This document shows positions 7,885-13,438 of a DNA stretch of 13,438 bases, piece by piece (positions within the stretch are counted from its first letter, which is position 1; each line of letters begins with the position of its first letter). The stretch is from assembly GCA_027064945.1 (NCBI GenBank), contig JAMOPB010000198.1, positions 1 through 13,438 on the forward strand, in the 5' to 3' direction. The notes beneath the pieces are model-generated. The model was not told the origin of the DNA. It saw only the letters and a list, made by a program, of their open reading frames with translations, and searched no databases. Source of the stretch: Candidatus Cloacimonadota bacterium (GTDB lineage: Bacteria; Cloacimonadota; Cloacimonadia; Cloacimonadales; TCS61). Position numbers and translations under genes: made by a program.

Positions 7885-8631
7885 TTATCTTTTACCAAAT
7901 CTTCGTTCTCTTGTTTGAAAATCTGCTATTGCTTGTAAAAATTCTTCTTTCGAAAAATCGGGCCATAAAGTATTTGTAAACCAAAATTCTGCATATGCAC
8001 TTTGCCAAATTAGAAAATTGGATAATCTTTGCTCACCTGAAGTTCGAATTATTAATTCCGGATCAGGCATATTGGCTGTATAAAGATAGTTTGAAATTGT
8101 GTCTTCATCCATCTCACCAATAGAAAGTTTCCCTTTTTCAATCTCACTATGCATTTTTAGAAATGCTTCAAAAATTTCACGACGGCTTCCATAATTCATT
8201 GCTATATTAAATTTCAACCCGTCATTATCCCAACTTTTTTTACAAGTTTCTATTACTTTTTTATTATAATTGGCGCTTAATTCTTTTTCACTGCCAATAA
8301 ATCTTATGTTTACATTATTTTTTCTTAGTTCTTCGATCTCTTTATTCAATGAATCCATTATTAATTTCAGAAGATAATTCACTTCTGTTTTACTTCTTCC
8401 CCAATTTTCTGTGGAAAAAGCATAAACAGTGAGATATTCCAAATTGATATCTCCTGCAATTTCTACAACTCTTCTTAACGCATCAACTCCTGCCTTATGT
8501 CCAAAAATTCTTTTTTGTTTATGCATTTTTGCCCAACGTCCGTTTCCATCCATAATTATGGCAATATGCTTTGGCAATGGGCTTGCTGTAACTTTTTTTT
8601 CTAATTCTTCTAATTTATTCATAGGAATCAA
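7885..8631 (-). CDS. uppS: Undecaprenyl diphosphate synthase (cis-isoprenyl transferase)
   Basis: The enzyme adds cis isoprene units to farnesyl diphosphate to make undecaprenyl diphosphate, the lipid carrier for peptidoglycan and O-antigen. The 248-residue protein has all family blocks: HIAIIMDGNGRWAK (D28 catalytic), GHKAGVDALRRVV, YAFSTENWGR, the C-terminal RTSGEQRLSNFLIWQSAYAE, and WPDF. The start appears to be TTG at 8631: GGAG lies 5 nt upstream, and the TTG overlaps the prfB stop as TTGA, the usual coupling geometry. The ATG three codons later (8622) is the alternative, but the GGAG would then be about 14 nt away. cdsA follows after 13 nt, the common pairing. Confidence 0.96.
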   Translation of the reverse strand: MIPMNKLEELEKKVTASPLPKHIAIIMDGNGRWAKMHKQKRIFGHKAGVDALRRVVEIAGDINLEYLTVYAFSTENWGRSKTEVNYLLKLIMDSLNKEIEELRKNNVNIRFIGSEKELSANYNKKVIETCKKSWDNDGLKFNIAMNYGSRREIFEAFLKMHSEIEKGKLSIGEMDEDTISNYLYTANMPDPELIIRTSGEQRLSNFLIWQSAYAEFWFTNTLWPDFSKEEFLQAIADFQTRERRFGKR

Positions 8632-9735
8632 TTATTCTCCGCCACAAATTTAAGGTATGCGTTCATAAACTCGTCTAAATTACCATCCATAACCATACTA
8701 ATATTTCCGGTCTCATAATTGGTTCGATGATCTTTTACCATTTGATAAGGATGGAAAACATAAGATCTGATCTGATTTCCCCAACCAATATCGGTTTTAG
8801 AACCTTCAACTTTTGCACGTTCTTTTTCACGCTCTTCTTCATAATATTGATATAATCTAGCTTTTAAAACTTGCATAGCAGCTTCACGATTTTTTATTTG
8901 TGATCTTTGATTTTGACATTGAACAACAATATTGGTAGGAATGTGAGTAATTCTTACTGCGGAGTCTGTGGTATTTACACCTTGCCCGCCTTTGCCTGAA
9001 GAGCGGTAAGTATCAATTCTTAAATCTGCTTGATTTATCTCGATTTCAATATCATCATCAATCATAGGATAAACAAAAACTGATGCAAATGAAGTTTGTC
9101 TTTTACCTTGAGCATTAAATGGAGAAATTCTAACTAAACGATGGATTCCAATTTCACTTTTCAGATATCCATAAACATAATCTCCGATAATTTCAACAGT
9201 TACACTTTTTAGTCCTGCTTCTTCACCATTAATTATATCGATTACTTCAAACTTATATTCGTTTTTATCTGCCCAACGCTTGTACATACGGAAAAGCATC
9301 TCTGCCCAATCTTGAGATTCTGTTCCTCCGGCACCGGGATGAATTGTTAAAATAGCGCTGTTACTATCTGTTTTCCCATTTAAAAGAAAACGAACTTCGG
9401 CTTTATTTACTTTAGGAATAGAACGTTCCAAAACTTCTACAGCTTCAGACAGCAAACTTTCGCTAAAATCTTCTTCCAACATCAGCTGATAAGTTTCTTG
9501 TTCTTCTTGGATATCGAGCAAGATAGCATCAGCCTCTAATTGCGATTTTATTCTATTGGATTCTTTTATAACTTTTTGAGCATTTTGGGAATTATTCCAA
9601 AAATCCGGCTCATTCATTTTTTTTTCTAAATCAGCTACTTTTTCCTGCATACCGGCAGTGTCAAAGTAACCTCCTAATATCTTTTATTTTATTAACTAAA
9701 ACCTCAGATTCATTCAGATATTCTTTATATTCCAT
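8628..9735 (-). CDS. prfB: Peptide chain release factor 2, with +1 programmed frameshift
   Basis: RF2 reads UGA and UAA stop codons and triggers peptide release. The gene is in two frames. Codons from ATG 9735 (AGGAG 7 nt upstream) encode 24 residues, MEYKEYLNESEV to DIRRLL, and end at an in-frame TGA (9663-9661). Skipping one base joins CTT to GAC and leads to DTAGMQEKVADLEKK and a stop at 8628, 368 residues in all (E. coli RF2 has 365). The main frame holds the tripeptide anticodon SPF (about 204-206), typical of RF2, and the catalytic GGQ (about 249-251, in SSGKGGQGVN). An ATG-initiated reading from 9650 alone would lack the first 28 residues. The stop overlaps the uppS TTG start. Expression should be self-regulated by RF2 level through the frameshift. 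Confidence 0.95.
9660..9675 (-). promoter_or_regulatory. RF2 +1 programmed frameshift site
   Basis: On the minus strand the bases AGGAGGTTACTTTGAC (9675-9660) reproduce the classic prfB recoding element: a Shine-Dalgarno-like AGGAGG, three bases, the slippery CTT codon, then the in-frame TGA followed by C. The spacing between AGGAGG and CTT equals that in the E. coli element (AGGGGGTATCTTTGAC). When RF2 is scarce, the ribosome pauses at UGA, the P-site tRNA slips from CUU to UUU, and translation goes on with GAC in the +1 frame. The frame after the site continues as an intact RF2, and the frame before it begins with a good start site. Confidence 0.95.
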
Positions 9736-9776
9736 CAATTTTCTCCTATCAAAGTTGCAAAAATTTATATCTGCGT

Positions 9777-9805
9777 AAGAAAATAAAAACAACTTGTTAT
9801 GTCAA
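9777..9805 (-). promoter_or_regulatory. Possible promoter or operator upstream of prfB
   Basis: The roughly 100-nt gap between dgt and prfB (9736-9835) is the largest within the long gene run. On the minus strand it contains a perfect TTGACA (9805-9800), but the hexamer 17 nt later (TTTCTT) is a poor -10. It is overlapped by a small inverted repeat, AACAA-C-TTGTT (9788-9798). An internal promoter for prfB and the envelope genes is plausible from position, weak from sequence. Confidence 0.25.
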
Positions 9806-9835
9806 CTTTCCAATGCAATCTGCAAAAACAGAATT

Positions 9836-10996
9836 TTATAAATATCTACCGGGCAAGAGATAATGTTTTACTTCTTCATTAAAATAACGGTCTGTCATTG
9901 TTGATATAAAATCTCTTACTTTCTCAGCATTATTGAATTTTTCTATATACTCTCTGTTTTTATGATTTAAGAACTGGTAATAAATTTTTGAATCTGTTCG
10001 TTCTTGCTCTAAATCTTCCATATATTGATCGAACATTAAGCTCATGCTTTTATTAATAACAATTTTTGCATTTTTCACATGCTGATTTGTATAAATTCTT
10101 TGATAATTAAACTTTTTCAAATTCAATAGTTGGGAACTTGTTTTTTCATCAAATGCAATATAATCTTTGCCGTAGCTATTTAGAATAACGCTTTGAACCA
10201 AAGTGTTAATTATTTCTCCGTTTGTTTTCCCAAGATAGTCTGTGCATTCTTTGGGAATTTCATTTGGATCTAAGATTTTATACCGAATTGCATCTTCGAT
10301 ATCTTGTCCGATATATGCAATTGTATCTGAAATCCTAACTACACAACCTTCCATAGTTGCCGGCATCCATGAATATTTTTCACCGTTTTTTTTCTTTTCA
10401 ATATATTTTTTTATCTCAGCTTCCGTTTTATTCCAATCAGGAATCAAGCGAGTATTATGCACTTCCCCATCATGAGAGATTATTCCATCTCTAACTTGGA
10501 AAGTCAGATTCATTCCCTTACCTCGTTTTGTGATATAGTCAACCACATTTAAACTTTGGATATTATGATGAAAATGCCCGATTCCATATTTTTGGCAGCA
10601 AGCAGATAATGCAACTTCACCATCATGTCCGAAAGGAGTATGTCCTAAATCATGACCTAAAGCTATCGCTTCGATTAATTCTGTATTTAATCCTAAATTT
10701 TGTCCTATTGTTCTGGCAATTTGAGATACATAAGTAGTATGCAAGCTTCTATTTGTCATCTCTTCATCAAACATATTAGTAAAAGAAAAAACCTGAGTTT
10801 TCCCTTGATATCGACGATATGCTCCACTATACAAAATCCTGTCACGGTCAATAGCAAAAGGAGATCTCATATAATCATCTCCCTCCTGATAAGTTCTAAT
10901 TGCACTTTCTTCTCTAGTTGCATATTCACTAAAATGTGATGTTTTATTCTTACGATTTGCTTGTAATATTGCTTTTAATTTTTCGTTATTAATCAT
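9836..10996 (-). CDS. dgt: Deoxyguanosinetriphosphate triphosphohydrolase-like HD protein
   Basis: Dgt-type enzymes hydrolyse dNTPs (dGTP in E. coli) to the nucleoside and triphosphate, tuning dNTP pools. The 386-residue protein has the dGTPase-like layout: an N-terminal RSPFAIDRDRILYSGAYRRYQGKTQVF block (44-70), the HD metal ligands H86 (NRSLHTTYVSQIAR), H115-D116 (LGHDLGHTPFGHDGE) and D224 (RISDTIAYIGQDIED), and a helical C-terminal region. The ATG at 10996 has AAGGAT about 9 nt upstream and overlaps the trmB stop by 8 bp. prfB follows after about 100 nt. Many bacterial members of this family need a dNTP activator or act on several dNTPs, so the substrate is not fixed by the sequence. The HD motif is intact here, unlike in the HD protein at 1124-1696. 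Confidence 0.93.
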   Translation of the reverse strand: MINNEKLKAILQANRKNKTSHFSEYATREESAIRTYQEGDDYMRSPFAIDRDRILYSGAYRRYQGKTQVFSFTNMFDEEMTNRSLHTTYVSQIARTIGQNLGLNTELIEAIALGHDLGHTPFGHDGEVALSACCQKYGIGHFHHNIQSLNVVDYITKRGKGMNLTFQVRDGIISHDGEVHNTRLIPDWNKTEAEIKKYIEKKKNGEKYSWMPATMEGCVVRISDTIAYIGQDIEDAIRYKILDPNEIPKECTDYLGKTNGEIINTLVQSVILNSYGKDYIAFDEKTSSQLLNLKKFNYQRIYTNQHVKNAKIVINKSMSLMFDQYMEDLEQERTDSKIYYQFLNHKNREYIEKFNNAEKVRDFISTMTDRYFNEEVKHYLLPGRYL

Positions 10997-11663
10997 TTTT
11001 CATTATCCTTTTATCTTCCGATAAATTTGGTTTTATGTTTTCCAAAGAACATTTTTTCCTAAATTTTAGAAAATATGGAGGAAAACCTTCTTTTCGCTTC
11101 ATCTCTTCGAAATAAGTAACAATATGTCCTGCCTCAGGATCTCGGCTAAAGCCCTCTTCATACATACTTTCAAAATCAGGTCGAACAGAAAATTTATCAA
11201 CAATCCATTTCGCGTAATCTTGATCATCTGTGGCTATCCAAACTATTCCTTTTCTTTTCATTATTCTATTTAATGTGTCTATAAAAGCCGGTTGAATCAA
11301 CCTATTTTTATGATGCTTCTTTTTGGGCCAAGGGTCAGGATGATTGATAAAAACTTTCTTAATCGAACCTTCCGGAATAACCTCAGTTACTTTATCATCG
11401 ACAAAAAGTCTGGCAACTCTTACATTGCTGTGCCTTTGCACATCCAAGTTATTAATAATCTGTTTTAATCGTTTATCTTTAATTTCGATACCGACAAAGT
11501 TCCTGTTATGATTTATCAAAGCTCGCATGCGCAAAAATTCACCCATGCCGCTACCAATTTCCAGATATACTTGATTATCATTTCCAAATATTTCTGTAAA
11601 GTTCCACAATTTACGCTCAGTACAATCTATTTCAAAAAAAATTCTTTTCTCTTCCAAAGTCAT
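10989..11663 (-). CDS. trmB: tRNA (guanine-N7)-methyltransferase
   Basis: TrmB methylates G46 in the variable loop of tRNAs at N7 using S-adenosylmethionine. The 224-residue protein shows SAM motif I LEIGSGMGEF (34-43), the acidic ribose-binding E60 in GIEIK, the family hallmark HPDPWPKKKHHKNRL (108-122), and TDDQDY (145-150). The C-terminal TYFEEMKRKEG (183-193) corresponds to the TxxE substrate motif. The residues INH precede PDPWP where many members have NFP or FP. The ATG at 11663 has AAGGA about 7 nt upstream. It is the first gene of the long minus-strand run, overlaps dgt by 8 bp, and is preceded by a hairpin with a U tract. The C-terminal tail after KFRKK (about 20 residues) is not part of the conserved fold. 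Confidence 0.95.
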   Translation of the reverse strand: MTLEEKRIFFEIDCTERKLWNFTEIFGNDNQVYLEIGSGMGEFLRMRALINHNRNFVGIEIKDKRLKQIINNLDVQRHSNVRVARLFVDDKVTEVIPEGSIKKVFINHPDPWPKKKHHKNRLIQPAFIDTLNRIMKRKGIVWIATDDQDYAKWIVDKFSVRPDFESMYEEGFSRDPEAGHIVTYFEEMKRKEGFPPYFLKFRKKCSLENIKPNLSEDKRIMKND

Positions 11664-11699
11664 TATAATTCCTTATAGATACAGTTTTTAAGTAAAAGT

Positions 11700-11737
11700 A
11701 AAAAAAAAATGCCTTGAGATTGTGTCAATCTTTTGCA
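11700..11737 (-). terminator. Hairpin followed by a ten-base T tract, upstream of trmB
   Basis: On the minus strand a 6-bp stem with a 3-base loop, AGATTG-ACA-CAATCT (11731-11717), sits inside an outer TGC/GCA pair (11737-11735 with 11712-11710), with an asymmetric internal loop. The right arm runs directly into ten T residues (11709-11700). This is intrinsic-terminator geometry, 36 nt before the trmB start codon. It could end a transcript coming from 12747 downward, or act as an attenuator in the trmB leader. The stem is short, so its strength is uncertain. Confidence 0.45.
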
Positions 11738-12209
11738 CATCTACACAAATTTTCAGCACATTTCCAAAAGATAGATTTTCTTCACTACCTATTAAAAAAC
11801 ATTTTATATTAATCACAATTATTCAGAGTTTTATTCCTAGAATTTTGCTAAACATAATAATTCCATAAATCTCCAATAATGGATTTTTAGGTAGCAAGTT
11901 TAGCTAAAAATTCGTTCATTATATGAAAGTTGAAGGTAAATTTAAAAAATAGTGATTTCCGCCACTCTTCCCAAATATTTTATAATTCTGACACATTGAT
12001 AGCTAGGGCTTTCAAAGTTTTCCCAAATTCTAATTTTTCAGTTCCTAGATATCAAGACTTTCTTACTGTATTTTTCTTATTATGCTCCATTTCATCATGG
12101 TTTTTGCATATCCTGCGTAGATATCAAAGGTACCTACATCAAAGACAAATTTCTAAAATCCCATTTTATGGTGTAGATACCCTTGATCTTCTGTTTGAAA
12201 GACCGGAAT
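11738..12209 (-). other. Long gene-free region between trmB and the small membrane-protein gene
   Basis: Together with the hairpin above it, this leaves about 546 bp without a supportable gene. The plus strand has an open frame at 11930-12223 (97 codons), but it starts with TTG, has no Shine-Dalgarno sequence and resembles no family I know. The minus strand has short open patches interrupted by stops, for example one beginning with ATG near 11922 and reading MNEFLAKLAT, then stop. Small repeats occur: TAGATATCAA at 12046-12055 and 12118-12127 (72 bp apart), and ATCAAAG at 12123 and 12138. It may be a decayed gene, a dispersed intergenic repeat or a long untranslated region; the sequence alone does not decide. 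Confidence 0.4.
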
Positions 12210-12545
12210 CTAGTTTGCAGTAAATAGTATTAAACCGATAATTCCTCTGACAATACTAATCGAAGCCACAAAGACGTAAAACCAATTCAATTGAGGAAAA
12301 TACATATAAACCATTGCCATTATTAATGTTACTACAATTCCCTGCAAGGAATCTGTTTTTTGTATCAATGAAGTTTCCCGTTCATCCGGTATGTGTCTTT
12401 TATGAACTGCAATTAATGCAAATAGAAAAGGTATAAAACCAATAATGATTCCTATAGTTCCAAATTTTAACATAGCTAAATAAGCCAAAATACCGGCCAA
12501 TAGTTGACCAATAAACATAAACTGATAGTTCCCTTTTAATGTCAT
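12210..12545 (-). CDS. Small four-helix membrane protein, partner of the XRE regulator (DUF2178-like)
   Basis: From the ATG at 12545 the protein has 111 residues with four hydrophobic helices (about 9-26, 29-47, 68-84, 88-108). The loop between helices 2 and 3 carries HIPDERETSLIQKTDSLQG, reminiscent of the DERxxxIxxKA loop of DUF2178-type membrane proteins, which are often encoded beside small XRE regulators. GGAGG lies 6 nt upstream of this ATG, so it is clearly the start; an in-frame TTG at 12587 would overlap the regulator gene and lacks such a site. The start codon is separated by a single base from the regulator's stop codon, so translation is probably coupled. The biochemical role is unknown. 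The TAG stop at 12210 is followed by the gene-free region. Confidence 0.75.
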   Translation of the reverse strand: MTLKGNYQFMFIGQLLAGILAYLAMLKFGTIGIIIGFIPFLFALIAVHKRHIPDERETSLIQKTDSLQGIVVTLIMAMVYMYFPQLNWFYVFVASISIVRGIIGLILFTAN

Positions 12546-12546
12546 T

Positions 12547-12747
12547 TTACTCCTCCATGTAAAAGATTTCTTCAATGTTGGTTTCAAAGAACTTGGCGAT
12601 TTTCATCGCACTCAGGACAGACGGAATGAATTTCCCTTTCTCAATGGAATTGATGGTTTGTCTGCTTAAACCAACCTTTTTTGCCAGATCGGCTTGAGTG
12701 ATATTTCGCTTTGCTCTCCAAACTTTTAAATAATTTCTCAATTTCAT
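12547..12747 (-). CDS. Small XRE-family helix-turn-helix transcriptional regulator
   Basis: From the ATG at 12747 the protein is 66 residues and is almost entirely a Cro/C1-type DNA-binding domain: NITQADLAKKVGLSRQTINS (15-34) forms the helix-turn-helix, followed by IEKGKFIPSVLSAMKIAKFF and the family ending IEEIFYMEE. GAGGT about 7 nt upstream supports this start; an in-frame ATG at 12774 (nine residues longer) has no ribosome site. Regulators of this YozG-like size and layout are commonly encoded directly before a small membrane protein, as here (1-nt gap). It probably represses its own operon; possible operator repeats lie upstream at 12793-12821. No signal-sensing domain is present, so the input may come through the membrane partner (inference). 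Confidence 0.88.
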   Translation of the reverse strand: MKLRNYLKVWRAKRNITQADLAKKVGLSRQTINSIEKGKFIPSVLSAMKIAKFFETNIEEIFYMEE

Positions 12748-12792
12748 TTTATTTACCTCAACTGCAATGTCCATTACAGATGATAATATGTC

Positions 12793-12821
12793 AAGTATAA
12801 TTTACAAAAAGAAAAGTATAA
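12793..12821. promoter_or_regulatory. Two 8-bp direct repeats 21 bp apart, candidate operator/promoter of the XRE operon
   Basis: AAGTATAA occurs at 12793-12800 and again at 12814-12821 on the plus strand, an offset of 21 bp or two helical turns. On the minus strand each reads TTATACTT and so contains a -10-like TATACT. They lie about 46-74 bp upstream of the regulator's ATG, where an autoregulatory operator or a promoter would be expected. A TTGACA (minus, about 12793-12788) and TATTAT also occur here, but no full consensus promoter stands out. Confidence 0.35.
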
Positions 12822-12953
12822 GCGATATAAAAACAGGATATCAGAGATTGTGAAGTAAGAAAAACGGAATAATTATTTTTTAGAAAAGCTTATTTTTCAA
12901 ATGGTTAAAGCAAGTCGGAAAGATTAGTTATTAAAACTTCGCATATTAATTCT

Positions 12954-12992
12954 TTGACAGTTTCATACTGTTTTCCGAATTAAATATTTAAT
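12954..12992 (+). promoter_or_regulatory. Possible promoter/operator elements upstream of nth
   Basis: TTGACA at 12954-12959 could be a -35 element for nth, but no good -10 lies 16-18 nt later (TTAAAT at spacing 20 is the closest). Two symmetric elements are present: ACAGT-TTCAT-ACTGT (12957-12971), which overlaps the TTGACA, and a perfect 14-bp palindrome ATTAAATATTTAAT (12979-12992) ending 26 nt before the start codon. In AT-rich DNA such palindromes also arise by chance. Confidence 0.3.
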
Positions 12993-13018
12993 ACAATATA
13001 TAAAAATTGGAGAAAAAT

Positions 13019-13438
13019 ATGAATACAATAGATATAGTCTATCATGAGTTGGAAAGAAGATTTCACACATTCCAAACCCCAGTTGTAGAATTGATCGAAG
13101 CTCAAACAAAAGATCCCTTCAAGATTTTGATTACAACACTATTAAGTGCCAGGACAAAGGATCAAACTACTTCCGCAGTTGTAACAAGATTATTCAAGCA
13201 AATTGATTCTTATGAAGATTTAAAAAAATACAGTTTGGAAGAATTGGAAAAAATGATTTATCCTGTAGGATTTTATCGAAATAAAGCAAAATACTTACAA
13301 AAAATGCCTTATATTTTAGAAGAAAAGTTCAATGGAACAGTTCCCGATACTATTGACGAGTTATGTGAATTACCCGGCGTGGGAAGAAAAACAGCAAATT
13401 TAGTGAGAGCTGTCGCATTTAAAAAGCCGGCAATATGT
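13019..13438 (+). CDS. nth: Endonuclease III (DNA glycosylase/AP lyase), 5' part only
   Basis: My translation from the ATG at 13019 gives 140 codons, open to the window edge; E. coli Nth has 211 residues. The enzyme removes oxidised pyrimidines from DNA and nicks abasic sites. Visible are the N-terminal helices with LLSARTKDQTT (41-51; E. coli has LLSAQATD), VGFYRNKAKYL (83-93) and the helix-hairpin-helix LPGVGRKTAN (118-127), whose K124 aligns with the catalytic Lys120 of E. coli. The catalytic Asp and the [4Fe-4S] cluster cysteines would lie past the window end, so their presence is not tested. GGAG is 7 nt before the ATG. It is the only plus-strand gene here, divergent from the XRE operon with about 270 nt between the start codons. 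Confidence 0.93.
   Translation, partial: MNTIDIVYHELERRFHTFQTPVVELIEAQTKDPFKILITTLLSARTKDQTTSAVVTRLFKQIDSYEDLKKYSLEELEKMIYPVGFYRNKAKYLQKMPYILEEKFNGTVPDTIDELCELPGVGRKTANLVRAVAFKKPAIC

Noticed and set aside
8628..9650. prfB as a 340-residue protein starting at ATG 9650
   Set aside because: It lacks the RF2 N-terminus and ignores the upstream frame with the frameshift signal. The two-frame gene from 9735 explains the sequence better.
11723..11728. TTGACA (minus strand) upstream of trmB as a promoter -35
   Set aside because: It lies inside the hairpin, and the -10 position 17 nt later is a run of T. The hairpin/terminator reading fits better.
11930..12223. 97-codon plus-strand open frame in the gene-free region
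   Set aside because: It starts with TTG, has no Shine-Dalgarno sequence, overlaps the 3' end of the membrane-protein gene and matches no family I recognise. Kept only as part of the intergenic description.
12546..12587. TTG start for the small membrane protein at 12587
   Set aside because: It would overlap the regulator gene by about 40 bp; the ATG at 12545 has a strong GGAGG at proper spacing.
1..13438. Defence system, toxin-antitoxin pair, prophage or CRISPR array
   Set aside because: No nuclease/effector pair, integrase, capsid gene, spacer-repeat pattern or toxin was seen. The XRE/membrane pair resembles a regulator with a membrane partner rather than a toxin-antitoxin unit, though this was judged by eye only.

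Overview
The window is AT-rich chromosomal DNA from a diderm (Gram-negative type) bacterium. This rests on a lipoprotein lytic transglycosylase with a lipobox and on a run of envelope genes. Gene content and the low-GC style would fit a member of the FCB group such as Cloacimonadota, but that placement is a guess; no taxonomic marker was compared. No rRNA, tRNA, CRISPR array, IS element or phage gene was recognised.

Layout. Positions 1-1696 (minus strand) hold a short operon: an HDDC2-like HD phosphohydrolase, exodeoxyribonuclease III, and a truncated B3/B4 tRNA-binding-domain protein. An intrinsic terminator (about 1722-1763) separates it from a long minus-strand gene run that is read from about 11663 down to 1780: trmB, dgt, prfB, uppS, cdsA, rfbB, mltD-like, rimI, tmk and an S41 C-terminal processing peptidase. 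Most of these genes overlap or sit 0-30 nt apart; the one real gap is about 100 nt between dgt and prfB. Positions 11664-12209 contain no gene I can support, but do hold a hairpin with a ten-base U tract just before trmB. Next come a small four-helix membrane protein and its XRE-type regulator (12210-12747, minus). A divergent intergenic region follows, then the 5' part of nth (endonuclease III, plus strand, cut by the window end).

How the genes work together. The run mixes translation (trmB, prfB, rimI), nucleotide handling (dgt, tmk, and the nearby HD hydrolase) and envelope building (uppS for the lipid carrier, cdsA for CDP-diacylglycerol, rfbB for dTDP-sugars, a lytic transglycosylase, a periplasmic protease). 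Thymidylate kinase supplies the dTDP/dTTP from which dTDP-glucose is made, the RfbB substrate. Two base-excision-repair enzymes (Xth, Nth) lie at opposite ends.

The clearest special feature is prfB. Release factor 2 is encoded in two frames joined by a canonical +1 programmed frameshift at an in-frame TGA (9661-9663), with an internal Shine-Dalgarno sequence AGGAGG. No convincing new multi-gene system was found. The best leads are the gene-free 546-bp region with its hairpin, and the XRE/membrane pair with two direct repeats exactly 21 bp apart upstream.
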